Assembly: GCA_038747915.1 (NCBI GenBank)
Contig: JBCDJJ010000005.1
Location: 14,774 to 78,773, forward strand
DNA length: 64,000 bases
Direction of reading: 5' to 3'
DNA from: JBCDAP01 sp038747915
GTDB taxonomy: Bacteria > Planctomycetota > Phycisphaerae > Phycisphaerales > UBA1924
Positions 39,433-53,022 of this stretch are shown here, in pieces. A program made the translations under genes and the position numbers. The notes beneath the pieces are model-generated. The model saw nothing but the letters and a program-made list of their open reading frames with translations. It had not been told where the DNA came from and ran no database searches. Every line of letters begins with the position of its first letter. Within the stretch, counting starts at the first letter, position 1.

Positions 39433-39837
39433 ATGATCCGCCTGTGCGCAACACTCTTGGGCGCCTCGATCTCGATCGTGTTCGCGTTCGCCGGCCTCGG
39501 GTGCGACGCCGGCCAGAGTGCCCAGCCGGTCTCGGCCTCCCAGATCTACGAGCGCTACGTCCGAGAGATCCAGGCCGGGATCCCCATCGGCGAAACCTCG
39601 GAGGTGCGCGCGACAGGCTACGACACCGCGACGGGCGAGCTCACCGGCATCGCGATGACGCGGAACGGCATGCCCGCATCGGCGGAACGGATGCAGGTGC
39701 TGATCGATGCCGAGGCCGACACCATCCGGTTCGTATTGATCGACGTGGTGCTCACCGACGAGGAGTCCGGCGTACGGCAGGTCGCACGGCTCGAGACCGA
39801 GCCGCTCGCGCTCGGCGTCGACGTGCAGGCCAACTGA
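39433..39837 (+). CDS. small lipoprotein
   Basis: The ATG at 39433 gives 134 residues with a clear lipoprotein signal: MIRLCATLLGASISIVFAFAGLGC, where LGC is the lipobox. The mature part has a Ser/Thr-rich start and a beta-rich body (TSEVRATGYDTATGELTGIA, RMQVLIDAEADTIRFVLIDV) with no recognised domain. It sits between the LON-N gene and the phosphatase gene on the same strand, 77 bases before the latter. Confidence 0.78.
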   Translation: MIRLCATLLGASISIVFAFAGLGCDAGQSAQPVSASQIYERYVREIQAGIPIGETSEVRATGYDTATGELTGIAMTRNGMPASAERMQVLIDAEADTIRFVLIDVVLTDEESGVRQVARLETEPLALGVDVQAN

Positions 39838-39914
39838 CCGCCGCGGGAACAACACATCGGGCGATACACTCGACGTGGCGTGACGCCGCTGTGACCCCAT
39901 CGTGGAGGTGCCCG

Positions 39915-41054
39915 ATGCCATCGACCCGCTCAGTGTTCGCCCCGGTGCTCGCGCTGCTCGTCTCGGCGAGCCCCGTCGCACAAGAGACCGCCGATCTTCC
40001 AGAAGAAGCGATCAACCCGAGGCCGCTCTCGTGGCGGCCGGTCGAGCGGATCGCGTTCGGCTCATGCTTCGATCCGGTGCGCGGCCCCGGTGACATCTGG
40101 TTCTCGGTCCGCGACACCGAGCCCGATGTGTTCGTCCTCCTCGGCGACAACATCTACGGCGATACCGAGGACATGTCCGTCATGCGGCGCAAATACGACG
40201 CGCTCGACGACATCCATCACTTCGCCAGACTCCGTGAAGAGGCATACGTTCTCGCAACCTGGGACGATCACGATTACGGCGTGAACGACGGTGGTGCCGA
40301 GTACCCGATGCGCGAAGAGTCGCAAGAGGTCATGCTCGACTGGATCGACGAGCCCAACGGCTCGTGGCGACGCGAAACGCCGGGCATCTACGACGTGGAA
40401 CTGTTCGGCCCAGAAGATCAGCGGGTGCAGATCATCCTGCTCGACACGCGGTACTTCCGCAGCCCGCTCGCCCGGGGCGAGAACACCGCCGACCGGGCCG
40501 AAGGAGTCGGCGGCCGGTACGTGATGGACTTCGAACACCGCGAAAAGACTCTGCTCGGTGAGGATCAGTGGAGCTGGCTCGAGCAGGTGCTGCACCAACC
40601 GGCCGACATTCGGATCATCGCAAGCTCGATCCAGGTCGTAGCCGAGGATCACCGCTTCGAGAAGTGGGCGAACCTGCCGTTCGAGCGGGCCCGGCTGTTC
40701 GAGCTGCTCGATGACACCGATGCGGACGGGGTGGTGTTCATCTCGGGCGATCGACACCGCGCGGAACTCAGCCTGTTCGACCCGGCGCGGGCCACCCCCG
40801 GGTCGGGGACGTTCGGCGACTACCCACTGTACGACATCACCTCGTCGGCCCTGAACCGCTCGAGCCGTGACCGGACGTTCGAGGAGCGGTTCGGCAACGA
40901 GATCAACCGCCACGGGCTCGGCCAGCAATACCAGGCGGACAACTTCGGTGTGATCGACATCGACTGGGAGGCCGGCACCCTGACGCTCCAGATCATGCGC
41001 GATAACGGCGAGCCGGCGATCTCCCGGACGATCGAGATCGACGAGCTTCGGTGA
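39915..41054 (+). CDS. alkaline phosphatase D-family (PhoD-like) phosphodiesterase, secreted
   Basis: The ATG at 39915 is preceded by GGAGG with seven bases of spacing and gives 379 residues with a short signal peptide (VFAPVLALLVSASPVAQ). The metallophosphatase core is clear: IAFGSCFDP, VFVLLGDNIYGDTEDM, VLATWDDHDYGVND, a conserved ILLDTRYFRSPL, and ISGDRHRAELSLF near residue 280. These residues bind the metal pair in PhoD-family phosphodiesterases. There is no twin-arginine motif, unlike Bacillus PhoD, so export is probably by Sec. Together with the PhoX and PhoU genes it points to organic-phosphate use, though the genes are far apart. Confidence 0.92.
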   Translation: MPSTRSVFAPVLALLVSASPVAQETADLPEEAINPRPLSWRPVERIAFGSCFDPVRGPGDIWFSVRDTEPDVFVLLGDNIYGDTEDMSVMRRKYDALDDIHHFARLREEAYVLATWDDHDYGVNDGGAEYPMREESQEVMLDWIDEPNGSWRRETPGIYDVELFGPEDQRVQIILLDTRYFRSPLARGENTADRAEGVGGRYVMDFEHREKTLLGEDQWSWLEQVLHQPADIRIIASSIQVVAEDHRFEKWANLPFERARLFELLDDTDADGVVFISGDRHRAELSLFDPARATPGSGTFGDYPLYDITSSALNRSSRDRTFEERFGNEINRHGLGQQYQADNFGVIDIDWEAGTLTLQIMRDNGEPAISRTIEIDELR

Positions 41055-41225
41055 ACGCAATTCTGAGGCACAGCGCGATCCAGTGATCCAATCGGGTGCT
41101 GTGGTCTGGAGGATGCCGCACGCATTCGAAGGCCACGCGCGGACGGCGCGATCTCAATTGGTGTCGTGACCTTCGCTTCGCTCTGACGGCGGCACCGGAG
41201 CAGAGCTATCGGTCCAGACGAACCG

Positions 41226-41543
41226 CTACGCCTGCATCATCCGCCACCGAAGCTCGCGGCAGAGCCGCATGATGACGGCCCACGCGATGGTGTCGTCGTT
41301 GATCGTGACAAGCAACTGGCGGACCTCGTCGTCGTCGCCGACGAGCGGCATCTGGACGATCACACCCGGACCGTGGAGGACGTGGCGCTCGGCGGGATCA
41401 CCATCCGCGGCGATGTTGAAGATGCCGAGTGAGTCGCGCAGCTCGCGGGCGGTGCCCATCGGTTCGAGCACCGGGGGCGCCTCGTCCTCGAAGTCGAGCT
41501 GGTCGTACTTGACGAGCAAGATGTTGCGCGCGGGCCGGGACAT
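41226..41543 (-). CDS. small conserved-type protein of unknown function
   Basis: A 105-residue protein (MSRPARNILLVKYDQLDF) with no membrane segment. It has an acidic middle and ends in an amphipathic helix (IAWAVIMRLCRELRWRMMQ). No family was recognised. It starts 62 bases from gmk and is divergent from it, so the two may share a promoter region. Confidence 0.7.
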   Translation of the reverse strand: MSRPARNILLVKYDQLDFEDEAPPVLEPMGTARELRDSLGIFNIAADGDPAERHVLHGPGVIVQMPLVGDDDEVRQLLVTINDDTIAWAVIMRLCRELRWRMMQA

Positions 41544-41605
41544 GGCGGAGGGGGAGTATCACGCTCGCGACGCGCACCGGCAAACCGTTGCGGTAGGCTC
41601 CCGGG

Positions 41606-42175
41606 ATGGACGGCGAGGGCCTGATCCTGATCGTGAGCGGCCCCTCGGGCGTGGGCAAGACCACGATTGCGCGATCGATCGAGCAGACCATCCCGCAGGC
41701 GGTGTTCTCGGTCAGTGCAACCACCCGCCAACCAAGGGCACAGGAGACCGCGGGCGAGAGCTATTACTTCCTCCCCGAGGAGCAGTTCCTGGACAAGGTG
41801 GGGGCCGGGGCGTTTCTCGAGCACGCCGAGTATGCGGGGAACCGGTACGGGACACTCCGTGAGCCCACCGACGAGTTGCTGGCCAAGGGCCGCGTCGTGC
41901 TGCTGGATATTGAGGTTGAGGGCGCGAAGCAGGTGAAGGCGAGGATGCCATCGGCGCTCGCGATCTTCATCGAGGCACCGAGCGATGAGGAGTTGCTCCG
42001 GCGGCTGCGCGACCGGCGGAGCGAGGATGAACGGACGATCATGCGCCGGTTCGATGTGGCGCGACGAGAGATCACGGAGGCCCACGCGTGCGGGGTGTAC
42101 GACGTGTTCATCGTGAACGACGATCTGGAGCGAGCGACCGCTGAGGCGATCGAGATCGTCCGCTCGCGGATGTGA
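41606..42175 (+). CDS. gmk: guanylate kinase
   Basis: Guanylate kinase phosphorylates GMP to GDP. The 189-residue protein has the P-loop GPSGVGKTTI (residues 11-20), the GMP-binding pattern SVSATTRQPRAQE, GESYYFLPEEQF, FLEHAEYAGNRYGT and LLDIEVEGAKQVK, and the lid RLRDRRSEDERTIMRR. Its C-terminal end is normal (AIEIVRSRM). It is convergent with the 7TM-HD gene. Confidence 0.97.
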   Translation: MDGEGLILIVSGPSGVGKTTIARSIEQTIPQAVFSVSATTRQPRAQETAGESYYFLPEEQFLDKVGAGAFLEHAEYAGNRYGTLREPTDELLAKGRVVLLDIEVEGAKQVKARMPSALAIFIEAPSDEELLRRLRDRRSEDERTIMRRFDVARREITEAHACGVYDVFIVNDDLERATAEAIEIVRSRM

Positions 42176-42199
42176 GGGGCGCCGTATGGCGCAGCGAAC

Positions 42200-44551
42200 T
42201 CACGAGGCCGATGCGACGCGTTCGGACGACTCGTCGAACTCCGGTGTCTCCGGCAGCGTGCCCGCCTCGTCGCCGGACGTGGGCCGCGCTTTGTCGCCCT
42301 TGGGGTAGGCGATGCGGCCGTGATAGATGCCGTTGAGGCTCTTGATGATCGACTCCTCCACGGTGTGCAGATCGCGGAGGGTGATCGCCGCCTCGTCGAA
42401 CTGGCCGTCGTCGAGGTACTTGCGGCTGATCTCACGGACAAGGGAGCTGATGCGAGCCGGGTTGGGCTCGGCCATCGCGCGGGTCGCAGCCTCGACCGAG
42501 TCGGCGAGCATGAGGACCGCGGCCTCTCGGGTGCGCGGCTTGGGACCTGGGTAGCGGTACTCGATCTCGGAGGGGACGGCGGAATCCTCGGTGTCTTCCT
42601 CGGCCCGCTGTTTGGCGCGCTCGAAGAAGTACTGGACGAGGTTCGTGCCGTGGTGAGACTCAATGTAGTGCTGAAGGGAGCGCGGCAGCCCAGCTTCTTT
42701 GGCAAGCTCGACGCCGTCTTTGACGTGCGCAACGATGACGAGGAGCGACATGGCAGGTGAGAGCCTCGCATGCACCGGCGCCTGGCCAGCGGTCTGGTTC
42801 TCGATGAAGTACTCGGGCTTGTTCATCTTGCCGATGTCGTGGTACATCGCGCCGACGTACACGTGCATCGAGTCCGCCTCGATCGCATCCGCCGCGGCCT
42901 CAGCAATGATCGCCACGGTGTGCGAGTGGTTGAACGTGCCCGGCGCCCGCTGCTGAAGCTGACGGAGGACTGGGTGCGAGCTATCGCGGAGCTCGGAGAG
43001 GGTCATGCCGGTGGTGACATCGAAGACCCGCTCCACGCTGGGCAGCGCAACAAGCGTGACAGCTGCTGCAAGGAAGCCCGCCGACCCGGCCCAGGCGCTA
43101 TCGATGAAGAGCTCGACCACGGTCGCGGGCAGCACCGGACGCGTGAGCAGGTTGACCGCGAGCGTGGTGATCAGCAGAGAAGTGCCGACCGCGATGCCGC
43201 CGCGCAGCACGTCGTGGCGGTGGCGAACGTTGTCGAGCGACGCGGCCGAGACAATGGCCGCCACGAGGGCCGCGGTGAAGTACCCCGCGGACAGCCCCAA
43301 CGCGAGGCTGATCAGCACGGACTGCGTCGCCGCGGCCATCACCGCGAGCCGGCGGTCGAACGCGGTGACCACGACCATAGCAGTCAGTGCCACGGGCGCG
43401 AGCGTCATGAACCACCGCGCCTCCGGCACCGCGCCGCTGCCCCAACACGCGACCGCCGCGCCGAGGATCACAATCCCCGAGAGCACCGCCGAACGAAGCG
43501 GGTGCCGACCGGCACGCGGCGAGTACCGGCGGACATACCCCACAAAGACCGCGATCAGAGCCGCAGCGACCGCGAGCGAACCGACCGCATCGGCCGTCTG
43601 CGTGACGAATGAGCGGGAGTCGCGGAATTGCTGAGCCTCTTCCTTGGCAAGGCGCGCCCGCTCGGAGGTGATCTCTTCACCCTGCAGCACGATCGGCTGA
43701 CCCACGAGGTACGTGGCGAGCACATCGGGCACCGCATCGGCCCGCTCGGTGCGCAGTGTCTCCATCGCCTCCTGATCGAACACAAACGTGGGCACGCCGG
43801 TAGAAAGCGCCCGCGCGACCATGACCTGCGCATCGTCTTCGGTGAGTCCGGCACTGATGCGCCGCATGAGCCGCTCGCCCGCATCGGGGGAGGCAACACT
43901 CACCGCAGCGTCTCGGCTCACCGGCGTGCGGGCACCCGACTCCTCGAGGAGGACGATCTCGCCCGCGGTCGACTGCTGGGCGAGGCCGAACTCTTCGGCC
44001 AGCAGGACGGGCGTGGTGCGCAAGCCGCGGACGAAGCGGTCGACGCGTGTCTCCCATGCCGCGGTCGGCACACCGGCGTCGACCAGCTCGCGGATGCGCG
44101 CGAAGGCGGGCTCGTCGAGAGCAAACGCGCCGCGGATCTCATCGGGCACAGCATCGAGCGACTCGCTCGCCGCGAGGGTCGCCGGGAGCGCAAGGAGCGA
44201 GGCACTAATGACCTCGATCGCCTCGACATCCGCGGTATAGACACGCGGCGTGCGGCGGCGGGCGTCCTCGCGATCACGGTCGGTAGCCTCCTGATCGACG
44301 ATGGAGAACTCGGCACGGACGACGTGGGACCGATCCGCCATGCGACCGGGCACGAGCAGGATGGTGTCACGGAAGGCGTGGAGGACCGCTGCGGACGCGA
44401 GCACGCTCGCTGCGATGATGAGGCTCATCTGCAGCAGGTTGGGGATGAGCGCCAGCTCGCGCCACGGGATGCGGCGGCGACCCGCGCGCGACTTGGTGCC
44501 GGCGCGGCGCCGCTTGGACGAAGGCGTGGTCGTGGTGGTCGGGTCAGGCAT
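42200..44551 (-). CDS. 7TMR-HD membrane phosphodiesterase (PgpH-like, HDIG domain)
   Basis: A 783-residue membrane protein. After a basic N-terminus and first helix, a large extracytoplasmic domain (7TMR-HDED type, about residues 60-310) precedes a block of about seven helices (320-520). The cytoplasmic HD domain shows GTFNHSHTVAIIAEAAADAI, MYHDIGKMNKPEYF, and a downstream VIVAHVKDG and YIESHHGTNLVQYF, the full HDIG pattern. In PgpH, this architecture degrades cyclic di-AMP. It starts eight bases after the phoH stop, an arrangement seen in many bacteria (phoH-7TM-HD, often with ybeY). No diadenylate cyclase or ybeY gene is in the window. Confidence 0.93.
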   Translation of the reverse strand: MPDPTTTTTPSSKRRRAGTKSRAGRRRIPWRELALIPNLLQMSLIIAASVLASAAVLHAFRDTILLVPGRMADRSHVVRAEFSIVDQEATDRDREDARRRTPRVYTADVEAIEVISASLLALPATLAASESLDAVPDEIRGAFALDEPAFARIRELVDAGVPTAAWETRVDRFVRGLRTTPVLLAEEFGLAQQSTAGEIVLLEESGARTPVSRDAAVSVASPDAGERLMRRISAGLTEDDAQVMVARALSTGVPTFVFDQEAMETLRTERADAVPDVLATYLVGQPIVLQGEEITSERARLAKEEAQQFRDSRSFVTQTADAVGSLAVAAALIAVFVGYVRRYSPRAGRHPLRSAVLSGIVILGAAVACWGSGAVPEARWFMTLAPVALTAMVVVTAFDRRLAVMAAATQSVLISLALGLSAGYFTAALVAAIVSAASLDNVRHRHDVLRGGIAVGTSLLITTLAVNLLTRPVLPATVVELFIDSAWAGSAGFLAAAVTLVALPSVERVFDVTTGMTLSELRDSSHPVLRQLQQRAPGTFNHSHTVAIIAEAAADAIEADSMHVYVGAMYHDIGKMNKPEYFIENQTAGQAPVHARLSPAMSLLVIVAHVKDGVELAKEAGLPRSLQHYIESHHGTNLVQYFFERAKQRAEEDTEDSAVPSEIEYRYPGPKPRTREAAVLMLADSVEAATRAMAEPNPARISSLVREISRKYLDDGQFDEAAITLRDLHTVEESIIKSLNGIYHGRIAYPKGDKARPTSGDEAGTLPETPEFDESSERVASAS

Positions 44552-44559
44552 GAGTGGGC

Positions 44560-45528
44560 TCAGGTGGCCGGCTCGCTCGCGGGCTCGTACGCCTCGATCA
44601 CCCGCTGCACGAGGTCGTGGCGGACCACATCGGCCTTTGTGAGAAAGCAGAACCCTATCCCGGGGATGCGGCGGAGTCGCCGGGCCGCATCAAGCAGGCC
44701 CGACTGCACACCCTCCGGCAGATCGATCTGCGTGGGGTCGCCGGTGACGACAACCTTCGACCGTTGACCCATCCGCGTGAGGAACATCTGCATCTGCGTG
44801 ACCGTGGTGTTCTGCGCCTCGTCCAGGATGATGGCAGCGTCGTTGAGGGTGCGACCCCGCATGAACGCCAGTGGCACAATCTCGACCACATCGGAGGCCA
44901 TGAACCGCCGGACAACGTCGAAATCCAGCATGTCGTGCATCGCGTCGAACAGGGGGCGCAAATAGGGGTTGACCTTTTCCCGAAAGTCGCCCGGCAGGTA
45001 CCCGAGCTTCTCCCCCGCCTCGACCGCTGGCCGGCAGAGCACGACTTTCTTGACCAGCCCCTGTCTGAGGTGGTGGATCGCTGCGGCCACCGCCAGATAG
45101 GTCTTACCGGTGCCCGCGGGGCCGAGGCCGAAGACCATGTCGTTCTCGAAGATCGCGTTCAAGTAGTGCTTCTGGTTCGCAGAGCGGGGTGCGAGGCGAC
45201 GGCCACCGACCGTGACATCGAGCGCATCACGGATCGCACGATCGGGTGCGGCCTCCAGCTCGCGGGTGTGCGCACGGGCCGCATCGGCGATCGTCTCGAG
45301 CACCTGCTCGCGGGAGAGCGCCATCTCGCGGCGTGACGCGGACAGCAGACGATCGACCACGTCGCGCGCCGCATGGACCGCATCGCGCTCGCCGCGGATC
45401 GTGACATCGGCATCGCGAGCTGCGATGTTGACGCCGAGGCTCTCACGGATGATCTTGAGGTTCCGCTCCGCAGGCCCGAGCGCGACCGTCCGCTGATCGG
45501 GTGGGGGGAGCTTGATGGTGAGTTCCAC
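44560..45528 (-). CDS. PhoH-like ATPase
   Basis: A 322-residue protein from a GTG start. Residues about 20-75 form a KH-like N-terminal domain, followed by the PhoH ATPase: GPAGTGKTYLAV (Walker A, near residue 145), KKVVLCRPAVEAGEKLGYLP, IILDEAQNTTVTQMQMFLTR (Walker B region), VVTGDPTQIDLP, and a C-terminal R-V-I-E-A-Y end. This matches the YbeZ/PhoH family of cytoplasmic ATPases linked to RNA metabolism and ribosome assembly. The following 7TM-HD gene is separated by only eight bases. Confidence 0.96.
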   Translation of the reverse strand: MELTIKLPPPDQRTVALGPAERNLKIIRESLGVNIAARDADVTIRGERDAVHAARDVVDRLLSASRREMALSREQVLETIADAARAHTRELEAAPDRAIRDALDVTVGGRRLAPRSANQKHYLNAIFENDMVFGLGPAGTGKTYLAVAAAIHHLRQGLVKKVVLCRPAVEAGEKLGYLPGDFREKVNPYLRPLFDAMHDMLDFDVVRRFMASDVVEIVPLAFMRGRTLNDAAIILDEAQNTTVTQMQMFLTRMGQRSKVVVTGDPTQIDLPEGVQSGLLDAARRLRRIPGIGFCFLTKADVVRHDLVQRVIEAYEPASEPAT

Positions 45529-45650
45529 GCGCGCTCGGCTCGCTTGACCGCCCCACGAGCGCTGACACCGGCCCGCACGACGATCTCATGACCATCCAAC
45601 CGACACAGTGTATGCGACCCGCTCCGCGTCCAGAAGCGGGAGGCCGCAAT

Positions 45651-46169
45651 TTGATCGTATTTTGTTTGGCTCGTGCCGCCACGGTGATGCTGAGCGGTCT
45701 CGCCCTCGGGTGCGCCGGGGGCTCGAGCCCGCCTCAGGGCGTGTTGGGCGAGCCGGGTCAGCTCGGGACCTCATGGCCCAGCCACGGTCAGCGGGCGGAT
45801 GTGGCCGCCGCGGTCAGCTACGCCAGCGCCGCGAGCGACATGGCTGTGATCGCCGAACGCCCCCTCGCGGAGGGCCGCGACGACGCGGTGGTGTACGAGC
45901 TGATCACCATCCGCGACGAACCGGCATGGCTCGTGATCGAGGGGCTCGGCCCCGCGGACCCGCTCGATGCCGCCCACCACGAGGAGTCGACGCGCCTGAC
46001 CGCTTCAGCCCGCGTGGGGCGGTTCGGCGACCCGGCGCGGGAAGAAACGCTCATCGCCCGGCTGCACGAGCGGCTTCAGCAGCTCCGGCGCGGGCCGAGC
46101 AAGATCGACTGGACGAAGGTCGTCGGCGAGACGCCGGAGCCGATCGGGGAGCGCGTGGAAGTGGAGTAG
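45651..46169 (+). CDS. putative lipoprotein
   Basis: A TTG at 45651 is chosen because GGAGG lies seven bases before it and because it puts the signal IVFCLARAATVMLSGLALGC at the N-terminus, with LALGC as a lipobox; ATG codons at 45588 and 45612 are possible but have no ribosome binding site. The 172-residue product has no recognised domain: a Ser/Pro-rich linker, then an alpha/beta region (AVVYELITIRDEPAWLVIEG). It is divergent from phoH and convergent with dnaE. Confidence 0.7.
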   Translation: MIVFCLARAATVMLSGLALGCAGGSSPPQGVLGEPGQLGTSWPSHGQRADVAAAVSYASAASDMAVIAERPLAEGRDDAVVYELITIRDEPAWLVIEGLGPADPLDAAHHEESTRLTASARVGRFGDPAREETLIARLHERLQQLRRGPSKIDWTKVVGETPEPIGERVEVE

Positions 46170-46221
46170 CAATCGATCGGAAATCAATCGCATAACAAGG
46201 GCCACTTGGCTCAAAGCAACC

Positions 46222-50203
<3,982 letters not shown>

Positions 50204-50451
50204 CAGTTACACCTCGATACCGGTGATCGCGGTGGGTGGCTTGTTTCAAACACCCAATATATTGTGGTTCATTGATGCGAATATGCCATATTCAGCATAT
50301 TTTTTGATGCTGTGATGATACCAGCCGAGGCGACTTCCTGCGCGTCAACATCACATCAATTCGAAGATTGTGGGTTGTGTCTTTATGGGGCGTGGGCATA
50401 CTCATCGCGGGAAACAAGATCGACACGTCACTCGTTCGAGAGAGGAAACTC
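50204..50451. promoter_or_regulatory. AT-rich divergent promoter region between dnaE and a PTPG-tailed gene
   Basis: These 248 bases are much richer in A and T than their surroundings, especially 50250-50320. They include the palindrome GAATATGCCATATTC (6-bp arms, 3-base spacer) near 50279 and a run of T after CAGCATA. Both flanking genes are divergent, so two promoters are expected. Exact -35/-10 elements could not be assigned. Confidence 0.45.
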
Positions 50452-51414
50452 GTGGGGACGCACAACTCAGTGATGGCTGCCGCGGTTGCGGCTTGTTTTG
50501 CCGGGCATGCACTCGGCGCGACGCTCTCGATCAGCAGCGATGAGGCCGTTGCCACCTTCGATAATTCGGGCAGTGCCGGCGTGCTGCAGATCGGATGGGA
50601 GGTCGGCGGCGTCAACCACCTCGCCGAGCAAGACTTCTACCTCTCGATCGGTCGCGGCGGTGACAGCTACACCGACGTGACACCGGTGGCACTCTCGAGC
50701 GTTGCCGAGGAGTCGGTCACGATCAACGACACGCCGGTGGTCATTATCCCCGGCGTGCTCGAGATCGATCCGGCCACCATCGTGGTCGAGTACCTGATCG
50801 ACGAGGTGCTGACCACGATCAGCTATGACCTGACCGGCGCCTCGACGACCCCGAGCCAGCCCGGTGACTCGTCGATCTCCTCGATCAAGGTCAATGTAAA
50901 GCTCGAGAACCTGTCGGCCACCGAGGAGGCCGAGTTCCGCTTCCGCCAGTACACCGACTTCAACCTGAACAACACGCCGGGCGACCTCTCGGTCTCTGTG
51001 CCCGGCTCGGGTGTCGGCTTCCTGAGCGGTGGCGGCGTCCTGGACAACCCCAACACGGTGACGCAGACCGACGTCGATGTGATCGTGACCGAGAACTTCG
51101 CCGAGTCGGACGGCGGCGGCGCCGTTCTGCCGGTGCCGGACGAGTATGCCTACGGCTATCAGCCGAGCGTGCTCTCGGCGGTCATGTCCTCGGCCACGCT
51201 CCCGGGCGGGCTCCCCACGACCCTGTTCGCTGACCTCGCGTGGTCGTTCGGCTGGGTCGGCACTCTTGGTGTTGCGGGCTCGTCCACGGACACATTCGAG
51301 ATCGTCAAGGACCTCGAGGTCCAGTTTGTGCTCGGCGAGTTGATCCCGACCCCGGGCACAGCTTCGCTGCTGGTTCTCGCCGGCGCTGCTGCAGCCCGGC
51401 GCCGTCGCTTCTGA
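50452..51414 (+). CDS. exported protein with PTPG-type PEP-CTERM tail
   Basis: The GTG at 50452 follows AGAGG with suitable spacing and gives 320 residues; an upstream open frame is not supported. The signal peptide is MAAAVAACFAGHALGA. The mature body is rich in beta-strand residues and Asp/Ser/Thr, including FRQYTDFNLNNTPGDLSV, like many PEP-CTERM substrates. The tail LIPTPGTASLLVLAGAAAARRRRF has PTPG, a hydrophobic stretch and a terminal RRRRF, the exosortase-substrate architecture. The following gene encodes a similar protein, sharing the motif of a conserved Tyr/Asp-Asn strand; the two may be paralogues. Confidence 0.85.
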   Translation: MGTHNSVMAAAVAACFAGHALGATLSISSDEAVATFDNSGSAGVLQIGWEVGGVNHLAEQDFYLSIGRGGDSYTDVTPVALSSVAEESVTINDTPVVIIPGVLEIDPATIVVEYLIDEVLTTISYDLTGASTTPSQPGDSSISSIKVNVKLENLSATEEAEFRFRQYTDFNLNNTPGDLSVSVPGSGVGFLSGGGVLDNPNTVTQTDVDVIVTENFAESDGGGAVLPVPDEYAYGYQPSVLSAVMSSATLPGGLPTTLFADLAWSFGWVGTLGVAGSSTDTFEIVKDLEVQFVLGELIPTPGTASLLVLAGAAAARRRRF

Positions 51415-51559
51415 TTTCTCTCGCCGGTTCGACGTGTGGCTCATCGCGGGGGATGCGGTGGGTCATCCCCGATCACCCGGGGCACATCGGTCGGCTCGCG
51501 TCTTGCATCACCACGCGTCACCCGCTCGAGCACACACGAGCAGGCCTTGGAGAAACACG

Positions 51560-52354
51560 ATGAGAGTCGCCTTTGCGGCAAGTCTGAGCGTTCTGACCTT
51601 CGCCCCTGCGGCTTTGGGTCAGTTGACCCTGACCGATGGCGGCGCTTCGGTGTCCATCAACACCGACGGCGGTCTGGAGAACTTCGTGGTCGGCGGCGTT
51701 GATCACCTCGGCGACCTCTCCTTTGCGCTCTCACCGAATGGTGCCGCGGTCGAGACCCTCAGTGCTGCGAACCTGCTGGCGATCGCCCCCGGGCTCAGCA
51801 CTTCGCAGGCGTTCGCGGTGCATACGGTCGGGAACTACATGATCACGAGCGAGTACACGCTGACCGGGAGCGCCGACTCGGCGGCCCTGGGTGTGAACGT
51901 CACGATCACGAACCTCACCCCGCTGAGTTCTGCGAGCGACTTCGAGATCGATCTATACCAGCTTGTTGACTGGGATCTCAACGGTTCGACGACCGATGGC
52001 GAGATTCTGTCGCTCAACTCGCAGACGCTCCGTCAGCGCGAGGGTGTCGGGTCGGATCTGATCATCGCGGACAACGCGGTGAATCCGCTCAATGTCATCG
52101 ACGCGATCGAAGTGGGCGAGACGGGAAGTGTGCTGTCCTCGGTTGTGGCGGGCTCGCTCGACGGCTCAAGCGAGATCGTTGGTCCTGACAATCTCGCCTT
52201 CGCGCTCGGGTTCCTCGACCAGAATGGATTTGGTGATTCGAGCACCCGGACCTACATCCTTTCCACCGTCTTCACGGTGCAGATCCCGACGCCCGGGTCG
52301 ATGGGCCTTCTTGCGCTCGCCGGCGTCGGGCTCCTTGGCCGCCACCGCGGCTGA
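51560..52354 (+). CDS. exported protein with PTPG-type PEP-CTERM tail (paralogue of the preceding gene)
   Basis: The ATG at 51560 has GGAG with eight bases of spacing and gives 264 residues. Signal peptide FAASLSVLTFAPAALGQ, then LTLTDGGASVSINTDGG, VGGVDHLGDLSFAL and FEIDLYQLVDWDLNGSTTDG, which parallel ISSDEAVATFDNSG, VGGVNHLAEQDFYL and FRFRQYTDFNLNNTPGDL in the preceding protein, so a local duplication is likely. The tail IPTPGSMGLLALAGVGLLGRHRG has PTPG and a hydrophobic helix but a weak basic end. Expected to be processed by an exosortase-like enzyme encoded elsewhere. Confidence 0.85.
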   Translation: MRVAFAASLSVLTFAPAALGQLTLTDGGASVSINTDGGLENFVVGGVDHLGDLSFALSPNGAAVETLSAANLLAIAPGLSTSQAFAVHTVGNYMITSEYTLTGSADSAALGVNVTITNLTPLSSASDFEIDLYQLVDWDLNGSTTDGEILSLNSQTLRQREGVGSDLIIADNAVNPLNVIDAIEVGETGSVLSSVVAGSLDGSSEIVGPDNLAFALGFLDQNGFGDSSTRTYILSTVFTVQIPTPGSMGLLALAGVGLLGRHRG

Positions 52355-52452
52355 GTGTCAGCGAGTCGTCGAGGCCTCTTCCATCGTTCTTGCTGAATGC
52401 CCGTGCGTGCATGGCTCCCCGTCACGCCAGGTTGCGGGCGCTACCATCACAA

Positions 52453-52788
52453 ATGAGCACGGAACCAGACCGATCTCGGGTTGTCTGGCAGTACGCCGCG
52501 GGCTCATCGCGCGCCGCGTGGGAGAAGCATGTCCGTGCCAGAACGGGCCGCGGGGTGCTCGGAACACTCGCAGCGTTCCTGATCCTCCTCGTCACGCTCG
52601 TCGTGGCCCTTCTGGTGGCGGTGGTGGCGGCCGTGGTGATGATTCCTCTGGCGCTGATCGGGGGCGTGGTGGCCGCGGTCACCCGGCTGCTCGGAGGCCG
52701 ACACGGCAGCGAGTCACCGGGTCTGCCGGGTGGTCGCGGGCGCCGGAATGTGCGTGTGGTGACCAGCTCAGCCGACCCGGGCCACTGA
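52453..52788 (+). CDS. small single- or double-pass membrane protein
   Basis: The ATG at 52453 gives 111 residues. A hydrophobic region from about residue 40 to 80 (LAAFLILLVTLVVALLVAVV and further) would span the membrane once or twice; flanking segments are Arg/Gly-rich. No family was recognised. It sits upstream of the kinase gene on the same strand with a 234-base gap. An ATG at 52390 is in the same frame but adds an unlikely extension. Confidence 0.65.
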   Translation: MSTEPDRSRVVWQYAAGSSRAAWEKHVRARTGRGVLGTLAAFLILLVTLVVALLVAVVAAVVMIPLALIGGVVAAVTRLLGGRHGSESPGLPGGRGRRNVRVVTSSADPGH

Positions 52789-53022
52789 TTTCGGACGTGT
52801 CCCACGGTCCAAACAGCACCGATCGTGCGCACCGGGCCGGTTTCCCGGGGTTGGGCGGAACTCTGCGGAGCCGGCGTTCGCATGGGAAAGAGGGCGAGAC
52901 GTCTCGCCCGTGAGTTGCGCGCCGTGATTCGGCATTGACACCCCGCGGGGCCGGTGAGTAGCTTCCGCGCGGCGGCCTGATCTGATCGGTGCGACACCGG
53001 CCCGCCCATCGGTGCGCGGGCC

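Noticed and set aside
12984..41054. A Pho regulon locus (phoX, phoU and phoD-like)
   Set aside because: The three genes are spread over 28 kb with unrelated neighbours, no pst or phoBR genes, and no Pho box was recognised.
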